Notes: a model not told the origin generated them from the letters alone. Shown: positions 38,301 to 47,339, counted from the first letter of the stretch. The stretch: 64,000 bases of DNA from Runella slithyformis DSM 19594 (GCF_000218895.1 NC_015703.1:681501-745500); one strand, 5' to 3'. Translations and numbers: made by a program.

Positions 38301-40259
38301 TCTTTTACGTATATCCAAAACACCGGCGAAGGCTGGGTTCAACGACAGGCCCCGCAATTTGCCAAAGCCGATCCGCTTAACGTTACTCTTTCGCTCACCT
38401 CCCAACCCATCTGGACCTACAGCCCGACGGCGGTACCCGTGAAGGCGGTGATTACGGGAAGCTCCGTGGGCGGTTTTAATCAGGGGCATAAATTGGCGCA
38501 GCTTTCCATCAGCGATATTTTATTCGTCGCCAACAGTAACTGCAGTACGTTTCAGGGGGCCAATGCCGAAGCAAATATTGTGGTGACGGCACTGCACAGA
38601 GACAACTTACAGGCGTATTCGGTCATGCCGAGCCGAAACTGCGGCAATCCGCCGTACGTCATGAATACACTGCGTCAACCCGAAATCATTAATAACCAAC
38701 TGTTCAGTAAGTGGGTAGATGCCGTTCCTACGGGAGATTGGATCGTCATTATGTCGGTCGGAGCCGTACGGTATGACCAATGGCCGGCTACGGAAATGGC
38801 CAAATTGAAAGCATTGGGCATAAACGAAGCGATTCTGCGCAGTCCGAATCTGCTGATCGTTCAGAAAGGAGCAAAACAACCGGTGCTGGAATTAGCCACC
38901 GACCCCAACGACATCGCCCCCAGCCTGCGAACCTTAACGCTGTCCGATTATACCCTGAAAAGCACCAAGTCGTCGGGCCAAATTACCTCTTCGCCGGTAG
39001 GTCCGGCAAGCAGTTGGGGAACCCTTACCAACCGCCTCACCAACACCCCACAATCGTCTTTGAGTGTGATTGGCGTTGATTTGAACGGAAAAGAAACTCC
39101 TTTGTTCGTCGATCAGCCCACCAATAAATCCATTGATCTGAAAACTATTGATGCCAATCGTTATCCTTACCTACGGTTGCGGCTGCATCTGACGAACCCC
39201 GACGTGAACGCTGCCCCTCCCGCGCAACTGCGCCAATGGCTCGTCACTTATACGCCCGTTGCCGAAGGGAGCGCTGCCTCCAATCTCAACGGAATCATTG
39301 AGCGCCCGGAAGGCGAGCCGCTGACGGTCAATGTCGCGTTCAAAAACGTCTCGACGGTAGCTTTCAAAGATTCAATAATCGTTCAGCAAACGATTTTCGG
39401 ACCAAAAGGCGCACCTCAAATCACTGAGCGTAAGCTGGCCAAACTCGCCCCCAATCAGGAAACTTCTTTCACCGTTACCCTCCCGACCTTGGGGCGTAGC
39501 GGTGATAATCGCCTGTTGGTCAATTTCAATCCGCGCCGACAGCCCGAACAAAACTATGCCAACAACGTCGTTAACCTTCCCTTTACGGTCATACCCGACC
39601 GATTGGCCCCGGTAATGGATGTAGTCTTTGACGGCCAACGCATCCGAGACGGAGAAGTGGTTTCGGCCAGTCCCGTCATTGTGGTACAACTCAAAGATGA
39701 AAACAATATTCTCTTTAAACGAGACACGGTCGGCATTACTATGTCGTTAAAACGTCCCAACCAAAGTACGTTTCAACGCATTGGGTTTGCGAATCCTCTG
39801 CTGAAATTCACTCCCGCCGACAACCAAAATACCGTCCGTATCGAATACCGTCCCGGAACACTGCCCGACGGCCTGTACACCTTACAGGTACAGGGAGCCG
39901 ACGCAAGCGGCAACCGTACCGGAATCTATCAGGTTACTTTCAGGGTCATCAACGAGCAACGCATTGTACGCCTGGAGGCAAGCCCCAATCCCTTTCAGGA
40001 TTTTCTCCGTTTTACGTTTACCGTTTCGGGCAGGGAAGCACCCGATGAAGCCACCCTTACGGTAGCTGACCTTGCCGAGCGTGTTGTGAAAGAAGTCAGC
40101 CTTGTACCGCGCGTAGGAGCCAATGAATGGATATGGAACGGAACGGCGGGCTTGGCCATGGGCACCTATGTGTACCGCATAACAATCAAAAAGGATGGCC
40201 GGGAAGTACCGTTGGCCGAAGGAGTGAAAACTTCAGGAAAGCTGGTATTGGTTCGGTGA
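35328..40259 (+). CDS. porU2: Gingipain-like (C25) peptidase, putative T9SS sortase PorU2
   Basis: 1643 residues. Signal peptide (end near HAQTVYG), N-terminal beta domains, then a peptidase C25 domain (about 400-790) with the probable catalytic pair H638 (ITLFGHSSL) and C672 (YANGCVLGNF), 34 residues apart as in gingipains. Long beta-sandwich repeats follow. The C-terminus (about 1555-1643) begins ASPNPFQDFLRFTF and ends GKLVLVR, resembling FlgD/T9SS type A sorting domains. PorU-type enzymes cut sorting domains from T9SS cargo at the cell surface. It stands alone and ends at a dispersed hairpin. Confidence 0.85.
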   Translation: MRVRLAAVFSVFFFTHSILSTHAQTVYGNEWINYRQTYFKIPIAQKGMYRISTAELRQAGFPVSTVNPTALQLFFRGEEQAVFIQGEGDGKWDEADYLEFYGEGNDGTRDSLLYIPHSAQPHKIYNLYSDTTAYFITWRLDGQTGKRMASYQENNTSNLTPEPYHREDLLISNIAGYNYVGMSEGLMYPLGTSQGAQHSYYDYGEGWTGPELNINAVVSKRIQLENPVRTGPKPQLELHLMGRDHRLHLVEIKAGSTLTAHRLIDTIRFNYQNALLVQREIDFSDVSLDSNRISISTISRGVTPNQADDVYSITYYRLRYPQRFDLLNKTQKYFYLSPTPSGTSYLEIPNAANDTRLFDITDRKNIIRIGTTLEGTNFKAIVRGTTAAKTLFATRVVLSVPSIQRVGFRNIDAAKAKYLIITHRNLANAAKQFGGYRASIAGGGYDTLTVETEFLINQFNYGEFSPLAIRRFVQFMADKGSPRFIFIIGRTEQVDFNRTKPTRNQVDMVPTFGWPGSDNLFSHGLKGQPQLIAAIPTGRLWTDNPQTVLNYLEKVKEHEATPMNALWRKNVLHLSGGTTLFEQGQFLQIMNGFKQKAQRQYLGAKVTTITKKTNEAVEYVGIANEVNEGAGIITLFGHSSLSVTDINIGNVSDDVLGFRNKGRYPLVYANGCVLGNFTFGATTFPIDWIGTKDRGAILFLAHSNYAFVHSLRDFAGTFYETLLGDSTNLSRPFGEVHQQILRKTLAKFPNDPIYQADAQQMSLQGDPAVVVFPTKQPDYAVTSQGISVKGRNGTEPGPLTDSLEVRVIVSNLGLYRSEQLPVRLSRTSRDGSVQVFETVFPAVAYQDTLRFRIPNDRTQNGLNRFEAVLDPLGTLVEMNTLNNTAAVEITLPVAGAYPLMPAEYAIVSSAENGVPTVQLSAQHTDNGSRNYTIELDTTARYDSPFKRVQSVTTASLPSWKVSLLTRDSTTYYWRIRYADRPAGTDNPWSESSFTYIQNTGEGWVQRQAPQFAKADPLNVTLSLTSQPIWTYSPTAVPVKAVITGSSVGGFNQGHKLAQLSISDILFVANSNCSTFQGANAEANIVVTALHRDNLQAYSVMPSRNCGNPPYVMNTLRQPEIINNQLFSKWVDAVPTGDWIVIMSVGAVRYDQWPATEMAKLKALGINEAILRSPNLLIVQKGAKQPVLELATDPNDIAPSLRTLTLSDYTLKSTKSSGQITSSPVGPASSWGTLTNRLTNTPQSSLSVIGVDLNGKETPLFVDQPTNKSIDLKTIDANRYPYLRLRLHLTNPDVNAAPPAQLRQWLVTYTPVAEGSAASNLNGIIERPEGEPLTVNVAFKNVSTVAFKDSIIVQQTIFGPKGAPQITERKLAKLAPNQETSFTVTLPTLGRSGDNRLLVNFNPRRQPEQNYANNVVNLPFTVIPDRLAPVMDVVFDGQRIRDGEVVSASPVIVVQLKDENNILFKRDTVGITMSLKRPNQSTFQRIGFANPLLKFTPADNQNTVRIEYRPGTLPDGLYTLQVQGADASGNRTGIYQVTFRVINEQRIVRLEASPNPFQDFLRFTFTVSGREAPDEATLTVADLAERVVKEVSLVPRVGANEWIWNGTAGLAMGTYVYRITIKKDGREVPLAEGVKTSGKLVLVR

Positions 40260-40267
40260 TATTTTTA

Positions 40268-40334
40268 TTCACGCAAAGGCACTAAGGAGCCGAGGCGCTA
40301 AGTTAGTCTTTACACCTTAGCCCCTTTGCGTGAA
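40268..40334. repeat. Dispersed inverted repeat, CACGCAAAGG family
   Basis: 12-bp perfect arms TTCACGCAAAGG (40268-40279) and CCTTTGCGTGAA (40323-40334) with further internal pairing. It lies between convergent genes and overlaps the last codons of the acyltransferase gene. The same arms occur at 54080-54145. Likely bidirectional terminator derived from a repeat family. Confidence 0.7.
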
Positions 40335-41353
40335 TACTCAACAGCTAAGCGGTACAAAGGCCTCTCTACCCACCGGTACAGTGCGTACGCCATAGCCCAT
40401 AACAGGATCAATCGGACCAAGCTGTTATCGGAAACATAACGTTGCACCCCAATGGCAACAGGGCCCAGGTGAATCAAATAAAAAGCATAGGAAGATTTGC
40501 CCATCCACTGTGCCAATGGACTTGATAACAGGCTACTCAGGAAGGTTTTTTCCGTTAACAGCCCCACTAATCCAAAACCTACCACTATGGGCAACAGAAA
40601 GTTATACAGAAGCCATTCGGTATAAAAAGCTGAAAAATGCCACCGATGGACCGCCAAAACATACGCAATCACCAAGCCTGCCCCTCCTGCCGAAGACGTT
40701 AGGGTCTTAAACCGAAAGCCGGAGGATTTCTTTGGTTGGCGCACCCACAGCGCCGCAAAGATGCCCGCGCCAAACTCAAAGAATCTCCCGAAGATCGTGT
40801 AGAAGCTCCCGAAGGTCAGGTGGTTTTTATACACTGAAAAAAGTCCGCAAACAAAGAAACAATACAGCACGACGACCGCCGGCCACCGCCGCTCCGCCAT
40901 CCAACTGATCCACAAGGGGGCCAGGGCGTAAAAGCCCATTTCTACCGTCAGTGACCAACTTTGCGGAATACCGCTGAATACTGAGCCCGGAATAAATCCT
41001 TTGAGAAACGAAAAATTGAAAAGCTGTTCCGAAACAGGTGCGGTATCGTTAGTCTTCAGCAGCCATTGCAACAGATACAGACCCATGAGCAGCCCCCAAT
41101 ACAATGGAACAATTCGCGCAAAGCGCAGGAGATAAAACCGTTTTCGCTCCTCAAAAGTACGGAGTGTATCGGCATAGTTCCACGTGATCAAAAAGCCGCT
41201 GAGCACAAAAAACACCGTCACACCCACGTAGCCTTCCTGCGCCAACGAGTGTAAAAAAGAAGATTTCGGAAAAGGATTGGAGTGATGAAAATAGACTGAT
41301 AAGGCCGCAAACGCCCGTACTCCCGTCAGTGAAGGTACGCGGGCAGGCCTCAT
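40310..41353 (-). CDS. Acyltransferase 3 family membrane protein
   Basis: 347 residues with about ten TM helices. Family marks: SLTGVRAFAALSVYFHH (catalytic-type His), GVTVFFVLSGFLITW and FYLLRFARIVPLYW. It should transfer an acyl group (often acetyl) to an extracytoplasmic sugar or lipid. Its start overlaps the stop of the upstream T9SS cargo gene by 4 nt (ATGA), so they share a transcript. The last residues (SRKGAKV) are encoded by the dispersed repeat at 40268-40334, so the original C-terminus was probably altered by it. Confidence 0.9.
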   Translation of the reverse strand: MRPARVPSLTGVRAFAALSVYFHHSNPFPKSSFLHSLAQEGYVGVTVFFVLSGFLITWNYADTLRTFEERKRFYLLRFARIVPLYWGLLMGLYLLQWLLKTNDTAPVSEQLFNFSFLKGFIPGSVFSGIPQSWSLTVEMGFYALAPLWISWMAERRWPAVVVLYCFFVCGLFSVYKNHLTFGSFYTIFGRFFEFGAGIFAALWVRQPKKSSGFRFKTLTSSAGGAGLVIAYVLAVHRWHFSAFYTEWLLYNFLLPIVVGFGLVGLLTEKTFLSSLLSSPLAQWMGKSSYAFYLIHLGPVAIGVQRYVSDNSLVRLILLWAMAYALYRWVERPLYRLAVEYSRKGAKV

Positions 41354-43095
41354 CGCACGAGCATGACTGAGCCTAAGTACCTGTTTGTTTCACCGTTGGT
41401 AAACTCTACGGCAATTTTGTACACGTACACCCCGCCTTCGGCAATCTCCTGTAAATATCGGCCGTCCCAGCCCTGTTTCGGATCAGAAAAGGCAAAGTTC
41501 TCATTACGAAAAACTACCTCTCCCCAGCGATTATAGACCACCATCTCTTTGATCTGTCTGACGCAGGTATTACCGTATACAAAAAAGACATCGTTTTGTT
41601 GGTCGCTGTTGGGCGAAAATACTTCGGGGATATAGATGTTACAGGGCAAGACAAACACATTCACTTTCTCGGATTGCTGACACGCCTGACTCGCATTTTT
41701 CACGGAAACAGTGTATTGGGTAGATTTTGAAGGGTGTACCCAGGTAGACGGACAATCGGCGCAGGCCAGCCCCAGCGGCGGACTCCATTGCACACTGAAA
41801 ACTCCGGCCGGCTGTACCTGTACTTCGAGGCGTGTACTGTCTCCCTGCGTAATGGACGGATTGCCGACCACCTGAAAAGCCATTTCTTCCACAATCAAAT
41901 GGGTCGTAACCATACTGTCACAGCCCGAAGGGCGGGCCACCGGTGTGATGTATGTTCCGGGCTTGGTATAGACCGAATCCCCCACCCTCAGGCTTTTCCC
42001 ACGGCAAATGGCCACGGTTTGGGTGACGTTAGCCGCCGGAACCACCGTCAGATTCAGTCTCACCGTACTGTCACAGACATTGGTCCTCAGAATTCTTTTA
42101 ACGTGAATACCGGTCGTTTTAAAGCTTTCACCGTCTACTATGACTTCTTCGCCTTCACAAATCGTTCGGGAGAAAGCGGTGTCGGATTGGTAGTATTTTA
42201 TTTTGTAATCCAATTGCAATTGGCAGGTTTCGTCGAGTTTATCCAACGGGGATATCTTGACCGTATACACTTCACCCAAGTTTGCTTTTACCCGAGCGGT
42301 GGATGTCTTTTCGCCATTGCTCCATATATAAGTTCCAAACCCTTCGGGTACGCTCAGTGTCATATATCCCTGTGCATCAGGGCATAGCGCATTTACTTTA
42401 ACCGCCGATTTAATGCATTGAGCATCAAAATACGCATAGCCAAAATGCTCCCTTCCCGTACATCCGTGCGCGGTCACTTCAATCTTAATGATTTTGCCTA
42501 TGTAATTACGCAGATCAATCGCCCCGGTGGTCCAGTTTTTATATTCAACGTCTCCCTGGGTTTTAAACCCTGTACTTGTAGCTCCGTTTTTCAGTTGAAC
42601 CCCAAAAGAATTACAGGAAAGCGGTTGACCGCTGTCATCCGTGATCTCAATGGCAAAACCGGATTTTTCTACATCGGTGTGTCGATTATCATTTTGCAGA
42701 ACAAGGGCAAATTGGTATTGAAAAAGAGTATTTTCGGGAGTGACCAAAAAGGATGTTTTGATACGGTCAAATGATCCTCCGCCCATGGAATAGTTGGTGC
42801 CGATGCGGATGGAATGCGTACTTCCGGGCGCAACCATCGGAATTTTCTCATTGGTCACTTTAGGATCAAACCCGTCGCTGATGCTCGTGACGTAATGTCG
42901 GGCATTGATGGAGCCGGCAGTTTCGTTTTGATAAGCGAGTTTGGCATTGGCCACTGCCACCTTGCCGTTACTCAGCTCCCATCCTATGGTAGTTCCTGAT
43001 TCAAAACCGATGTTGCCGCAATCGACCTGTTGACTGAAAACAGGTATTCTGCCGAAAACAAACAGAAAAATCAACATCGCCAGCCTTTTCATCAT
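41350..43095 (-). CDS. Secreted T9SS cargo with type B (gliding-associated) C-terminal domain
   Basis: 581 residues from ATG-ATG at 43095/43092 (MMKRLAMLIFLFVFG signal); the longer frame to 43155 lacks a signal at its start. N-terminal about 200 residues form a jelly-roll-like domain. Cys-rich PKD/SprB-like beta repeats follow (ICEGEEVIVDGESF, VAICRGKSLRVGDSVY: two similar copies). The C-terminal domain has YIPEVFSPNSDQQNDVF, VYNRWGEVVF and GWDGRYLQ, the type B T9SS sorting signature. It is exported to the surface; role probably adhesive. Overlaps the acyltransferase gene. Confidence 0.9.
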   Translation of the reverse strand: MMKRLAMLIFLFVFGRIPVFSQQVDCGNIGFESGTTIGWELSNGKVAVANAKLAYQNETAGSINARHYVTSISDGFDPKVTNEKIPMVAPGSTHSIRIGTNYSMGGGSFDRIKTSFLVTPENTLFQYQFALVLQNDNRHTDVEKSGFAIEITDDSGQPLSCNSFGVQLKNGATSTGFKTQGDVEYKNWTTGAIDLRNYIGKIIKIEVTAHGCTGREHFGYAYFDAQCIKSAVKVNALCPDAQGYMTLSVPEGFGTYIWSNGEKTSTARVKANLGEVYTVKISPLDKLDETCQLQLDYKIKYYQSDTAFSRTICEGEEVIVDGESFKTTGIHVKRILRTNVCDSTVRLNLTVVPAANVTQTVAICRGKSLRVGDSVYTKPGTYITPVARPSGCDSMVTTHLIVEEMAFQVVGNPSITQGDSTRLEVQVQPAGVFSVQWSPPLGLACADCPSTWVHPSKSTQYTVSVKNASQACQQSEKVNVFVLPCNIYIPEVFSPNSDQQNDVFFVYGNTCVRQIKEMVVYNRWGEVVFRNENFAFSDPKQGWDGRYLQEIAEGGVYVYKIAVEFTNGETNRYLGSVMLVR

Positions 43096-43194
43096 TATTT
43101 CCGAGGTTATATCTGACCGGTATACGTTACGCAAATACGGGAAAGGATGTTGCATCTATTGTAAGGAACGTCGCGGTTGAGTCCTAAAGTTAAC

Positions 43195-43926
43195 TCAAAA
43201 TCTGGTCTCTAAATAATAAGGCAACATTTTTTGCCAGGAAGGCCAATCGTGCGGAATATCATGCCCCCATACGTCCAATTCATGAGCAACATTTTTGGAA
43301 TGAAGAATACTTGATAAATACCGCGAAGCATCGGGATCTTCATAACTTCCGGAGCCCGTCACGAGGTGAATATGTCCACTCGAGCGGTATTGGGACAGAT
43401 AGGTTTCCTCTTTGAGATTACGCAGATAATGGACCGGCGAATTAAAGTACACATTATCGTCGTAATGCCCTTTGGTGTAGGCCGTCAGGTCATAACAGCC
43501 GCTCATGGCAATGACCCCGTTGAGCAGGTCCGGGCGACGAAAATACAGGTTGGCCGAATGAAGTGCCCCAAACGACGCCCCCGTGGCAATGATAGGCGTA
43601 TCGGGACTTGTCTGACTCTTAATGTACGGAACCACTTCATTGTAAATGTATTCGTTGAACTGTTGGTGACGGATACCCTTATCGCGACCGCTCATGTGCG
43701 GGTTCATCCAACTTTCGGTATTGATGCTGTTGACGGAGAATACTTTCACTTTTCCGTCATTGATTGATTTACCGATACTGCCAATGAGGCCGCAACGCTC
43801 GTACTCCAGGTAATCGGACGCGGCCGTAGGAATCATTAAAAGAGCAAACCCATAATGTCCGTATACGGCTATTTCCATGTGTTTATTCAGGGCCGGACTG
43901 TGCCAACCGTCTAATTCGCGATGCAT
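43195..43926 (-). CDS. Esterase-fold alpha/beta hydrolase, second copy
   Basis: 243 residues from ATG 43926 (MHRELDGWHSPALNKHMEIA); the in-frame upstream extension to 44040 does not match the related gene at 31703-32413. Nucleophile elbow IATGASFGALHSAN; terminal His in VWGHDIPHDWPSWQKMLPYY. The clear internal similarity to the first esterase (PTSMGRYYQN versus PTAASDYLEY; terminal HDWP) shows a gene duplication. Here there is no ATP-grasp partner; the neighbours are a T9SS cargo gene and a divergent symporter. Confidence 0.85.
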   Translation of the reverse strand: MHRELDGWHSPALNKHMEIAVYGHYGFALLMIPTAASDYLEYERCGLIGSIGKSINDGKVKVFSVNSINTESWMNPHMSGRDKGIRHQQFNEYIYNEVVPYIKSQTSPDTPIIATGASFGALHSANLYFRRPDLLNGVIAMSGCYDLTAYTKGHYDDNVYFNSPVHYLRNLKEETYLSQYRSSGHIHLVTGSGSYEDPDASRYLSSILHSKNVAHELDVWGHDIPHDWPSWQKMLPYYLETRF

Positions 43927-44061
43927 AGGATAATTTGGAAAATTCGGTCCGGACAGAAACGCTCTTCTGCCGGAACGGATTGAAAAACGAATGAATAAAT
44001 GAACTTTGCCAAAGTTCGTAAAACCCTTTATTTTTGACAACTTCCTAACCTCATTCTTTGC

Positions 44062-45441
44062 ATGCTCATTTTTTCCATTTGCCTTTATCTCTTACTCAAT
44101 CTGGCCGTAGGGCTGTGGGCGTCCCGGCGTATCCATACCACCGAAGATTTTGTACTCGCCGGCCGGAAGTTGCCCATGGCTCTGGCAACGATGGTCACAT
44201 TTGCCACGTGGTTTGGCTCTGAGACCATGATGGGAGCGCCTTCCCATTTTTTGGAAGGCGGTTTTTTGAGCGTTATCGAAGAGCCTTTCGGCGCCGCCAT
44301 GTGTTTGGTATTGGTAGGGGTATTTTTTGCCAAAACCTTTTATCGTTGGAACATCATTACCTTTTGCGATTTTTTCCTCATCCGCTTCGGTCGGCCCTCT
44401 GAATTTGTGTCGGCGATCATGATCATTCCTTCGTATTTCGGTTGGGTAGCCGCCCAATTTGTGGCCATGGGCATTGTTGGCCAGGTGATTTTCGGGTTGC
44501 CGCTGGCTACAGGCATCTGGATCGGTGCGCTGCTGGTCGCCGTCTATACCCTAACGGGAGGCATGTGGTCAATTTCAATTACGGACTTTCTGCACAACAT
44601 CATTCTGATCATCGGGCTGATCGTTTTAGCCGTGATTTTATTTACGAAAACGGGAGGAATACAGGCCGTAACGTCGCAGCAACCCGCCGATTTTTTTCGG
44701 TTTACGCCCAAAGAAGTGACTTTTCAAAGCTACGCCGAATACATAGCCGCCTGGATCACCATTGGCTTAGGGTCCATTCCTCAGCAGGATGTCTTTCAGC
44801 GCGTTATGTCTTCCAAAGATGCCGATACGGCCGTCAGATCTTCCATTCTGTCGGGCTTCTTATACCTGACGGTCGCCATGCTTCCTCTTTTTATAGCCTT
44901 GGCTTCCAAGACGTTATACCCTGAATTAATGCAGGGCGACACCAAAATGATCATTCCTTCCATGGTGCTCAAACATACGCCTATCTGGATTCAGGTTTTA
45001 TTTTTCGGAGCGTTGATCTCGGCTTTGCTGAGCACCAGCAGCGGTGCTATTTTAGCGCCGGCAGCGGTGTTAGGCGAAAACATCGTCAAACCCTACTTCT
45101 CTGCCATTACAGACCGTCAGCTTCTGACCGTGATTCGGTGCGGAGTAGTCTTAGTGACCCTGGCGTCTATTACAATGGCACAATACCGTCAGGATATTTT
45201 TGAGTTGGTCAGCGAGTCATCAGCGTTAAGTCTGGTCGCTTTATTCGTGCCGCTGACGTTTGGATTGTATTGGAAGAGGGCCGCACCGGCCGGTTGTCTG
45301 GCAGCGATGACCCTGGGAATGACCGCATGGCTGACGTGTGAATACATGTGGCCAACAACCTTTCCGGCACTGCTTTACGGCGTATTGGCAAGCCTGATCG
45401 GCATGGTAGCCGGCTCGTATCTTTATCCGAAAAAAGGCTGA
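44062..45441 (+). CDS. Sodium:solute symporter family protein
   Basis: 459 residues, about 13 TM helices. Family features: early DFVLAGRKLPMALATMVTFA with ATWFGSETMMGAP, and SIPQQDVFQRVMSSKDADTA, typical of the SSS family (proline, pantothenate, choline and sugar transporters). ISALLSTSSGAILAPAA matches a conserved TM8 region that binds Na+. The solute cannot be read. The last 19 nt overlap the end of the convergent NUDIX gene. Confidence 0.9.
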   Translation: MLIFSICLYLLLNLAVGLWASRRIHTTEDFVLAGRKLPMALATMVTFATWFGSETMMGAPSHFLEGGFLSVIEEPFGAAMCLVLVGVFFAKTFYRWNIITFCDFFLIRFGRPSEFVSAIMIIPSYFGWVAAQFVAMGIVGQVIFGLPLATGIWIGALLVAVYTLTGGMWSISITDFLHNIILIIGLIVLAVILFTKTGGIQAVTSQQPADFFRFTPKEVTFQSYAEYIAAWITIGLGSIPQQDVFQRVMSSKDADTAVRSSILSGFLYLTVAMLPLFIALASKTLYPELMQGDTKMIIPSMVLKHTPIWIQVLFFGALISALLSTSSGAILAPAAVLGENIVKPYFSAITDRQLLTVIRCGVVLVTLASITMAQYRQDIFELVSESSALSLVALFVPLTFGLYWKRAAPAGCLAAMTLGMTAWLTCEYMWPTTFPALLYGVLASLIGMVAGSYLYPKKG

Positions 45442-45848
45442 TCGATTTTTCCGACATACCCTCCCGACATAGAAGTAATGCAGGATCCCACATTGGGATA
45501 CAGGCTGAGTTGAGACAACTCTCCAATGGGTTTCCAGGCAATCTCAAGGGCGGTAGTTTGAGCGGGGTTGATCCTCGGAATTCCGCCTACGATCTGCGCC
45601 CGAAAGATACAGTGAAGCACATCGTCTTTTATGGGCGACAACAACACTTCGCCCGCCATGAGCATTTCTCCCACTTCGGTTTCGATGCCAAGCTCTTCAC
45701 TGAGCTCACGCTCTACGGCTTGGGTTAAGGTTTCGCCGGAATCGGGATTGCCGCCCGGAAGGGCAAAGACGTCGTTACCGCCATAATTATAGCGTAACAA
45801 TAACACATGATTATTTTCAATAATCAATGCAGAAGGTCGTACTTTCAT
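45423..45848 (-). CDS. NUDIX hydrolase
   Basis: 141 residues. The NUDIX box is complete: GGNPDSGETLTQAVERELSEELGIE (GX5EX7REUXEEXGU). The N-terminal strands read KVRPSALIIENNHVLLLRYN. It hydrolyses a nucleoside-diphosphate-linked compound; substrate unknown. Overlaps the 3' end of the symporter by 19 nt on the opposite strand, leaving no terminator space between them. Confidence 0.92.
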   Translation of the reverse strand: MKVRPSALIIENNHVLLLRYNYGGNDVFALPGGNPDSGETLTQAVERELSEELGIETEVGEMLMAGEVLLSPIKDDVLHCIFRAQIVGGIPRINPAQTTALEIAWKPIGELSQLSLYPNVGSCITSMSGGYVGKIDQPFFG

Positions 45849-45988
45849 ATCTTTTAGAACCGGAGCTAAATAAGCATATTATCAGCAACACATTGATACA
45901 ATGGATTGTTTGACTTTCAGCTGTTCAGCACAATGTAGCTTTTTTCCGTTCTGTATCAAATTTCGCGCCTGTTTTCAGAAGAATCGGT

Positions 45989-46756
45989 TTAATAATCACC
46001 GCCGGCTCCGCCGCCGCCAAAATCACCGCCGCCAAATCCGCCGAAACTGCTGCCGCCACCACCGCTACTGCCGCCACCCCAGTTCCCCGAAGAACTTCCC
46101 CAACCCGAGTAGGTTGTATACGGAATCCAGCCACCTCCACCGCGGTTACGCATTCCTCCACCGCCACCACGATTGGAACGCGAAAAGATGACAATGATGA
46201 TGATAAAAACAATAACAAGGAATATAATAACTCCTAAGGGCAGATCTCCATCTCCTGAACTTGGTTCGGCTTTATATTCACCGGAAGCGTATTTAATGAT
46301 TTCGTCGGTCCCGCGGTCAAGGCCGCGATAATACATTTCGGCTTTGAATTCGGGCGTGATCACTTCCCGAATGATCCGCTTGGCAATTACATCAGGGATA
46401 GCACCTTCCAGGCCCCGCCCGGTGGCAATAAATATTTTGCGGTCTTGGGTAGCCCATAACAGCACCAAGCCATTGTCTTTGTCCTTTTGGCCTACGCCCC
46501 AACGACGCCCCAACTCAAAGGCATAATCGCCCGCGGGATAGTCGCCCGTCGTTTTTACTACGACCACCGTGATCTGTGAAGACGTTGTATCATTGTACAC
46601 TCGCAGTTTTTGCTCAAGCGTTTCGCGCTCGGTAGCATTGAGCATACCGACGTAATCATTGACCAATCGCTTCGGCGACATAGGCTCGGGAATGTCCTGT
46701 GCCCAAAGACCGACGGTCAGCAGCGAAAAATATAGGATAAAAAAAAGTTGACGCAT
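45989..46756 (-). CDS. TPM-domain membrane protein with Gly-rich tail
   Basis: 255 residues. Signal peptide (end near GLWAQDIPEP), TPM domain (about 25-165) with VNDYVGMLNATERETLEQKL and GLVLLWATQDRKIFIATGRG, one TM segment (about 180-197) and a C-terminal tail almost wholly Gly/Ser (GGGSSGGGGSSFGGFGGG). This layout is the YgcG type, whose tails are exposed or cytoplasmic. Third gene of a lemA, TPM, TPM minus-strand unit. TPM proteins have been linked to photosystem II repair in plants; bacterial roles are unsettled. Confidence 0.88.
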   Translation of the reverse strand: MRQLFFILYFSLLTVGLWAQDIPEPMSPKRLVNDYVGMLNATERETLEQKLRVYNDTTSSQITVVVVKTTGDYPAGDYAFELGRRWGVGQKDKDNGLVLLWATQDRKIFIATGRGLEGAIPDVIAKRIIREVITPEFKAEMYYRGLDRGTDEIIKYASGEYKAEPSSGDGDLPLGVIIFLVIVFIIIIVIFSRSNRGGGGGMRNRGGGGWIPYTTYSGWGSSSGNWGGGSSGGGGSSFGGFGGGDFGGGGAGGDY

Positions 46757-46832
46757 TGGGGGAAGAAAGTTATACGTTAGGGAGTTAAGCAGTAAGATTT
46801 CATACTTCTAAACTCCTGTCCTTCACCGAAGG

Positions 46833-47267
46833 TTATCCAAAAGAAATATCATCTGAAAGCTCATTGGTATCATTCTCCTGACGGGGAAAATACTTTTTAA
46901 GCTGCTGCCCGGCCTGTTCGATACCGGTACTGAGCCCTTCAGAAAAGGCCTGTTGTATAAAATGAGCGCGCATTTGGTCACGAATGCTGTCCCAAAATCC
47001 CGCAGGAACGCGTTCATCAATTCCTTTATCTCCCAATACGGCAAATTTTCGGTCACCAAAAGCAAGGTAAAATAAAACCCCGTTTTTCAGTTCGGTCTGA
47101 TGCATTCCCAACTGCGTAAATACCTGCTTGGCACGCTCCATTACATCCGCTTCGGAGCAGGTTGGTTCGATATGAACGCGTACTTCACCCGAAGTGGCCA
47201 TTTCGGCGGTGCGTATGGCGGCGAGAATTCGCTCTTGGTCAGTTTCTGAAAAAGGGAGGTTTTGCAT
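46833..47267 (-). CDS. Short TPM-domain protein
   Basis: 144 residues from ATG 47267 (MQNLPFSETDQERILAAIRT); an upstream in-frame start would add a leader through the hairpin region. TPM-domain marks: SGEVRVHIEPTC, NGVLFYLAFGDRKFAVLGDKG and FSEGLSTGIEQAGQQLKKYF. No signal or TM. It lies between the lemA gene and the longer TPM gene on the same strand, and is probably a partner or paralogue of the latter. Confidence 0.85.
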   Translation of the reverse strand: MQNLPFSETDQERILAAIRTAEMATSGEVRVHIEPTCSEADVMERAKQVFTQLGMHQTELKNGVLFYLAFGDRKFAVLGDKGIDERVPAGFWDSIRDQMRAHFIQQAFSEGLSTGIEQAGQQLKKYFPRQENDTNELSDDISFG

Positions 47268-47285
47268 AATTACGTAGTGAAGAGG

Positions 47286-47330
47286 CCGTAATGAACATTG
47301 AGTTAAAAACACACTCAATATTCATTACGG
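47286..47330. repeat. Hairpin between lemA and TPM gene
   Basis: 18-bp arms with one mismatch: CCGTAATGAACATTGAGT (47286-47303) and ACTCAATATTCATTACGG (47313-47330), 9-nt loop. It lies 10 nt after the lemA stop, so it may partly terminate or stabilise the lemA mRNA ahead of the downstream genes. Confidence 0.6.
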
Positions 47331-47339
47331 TTTTATCGG

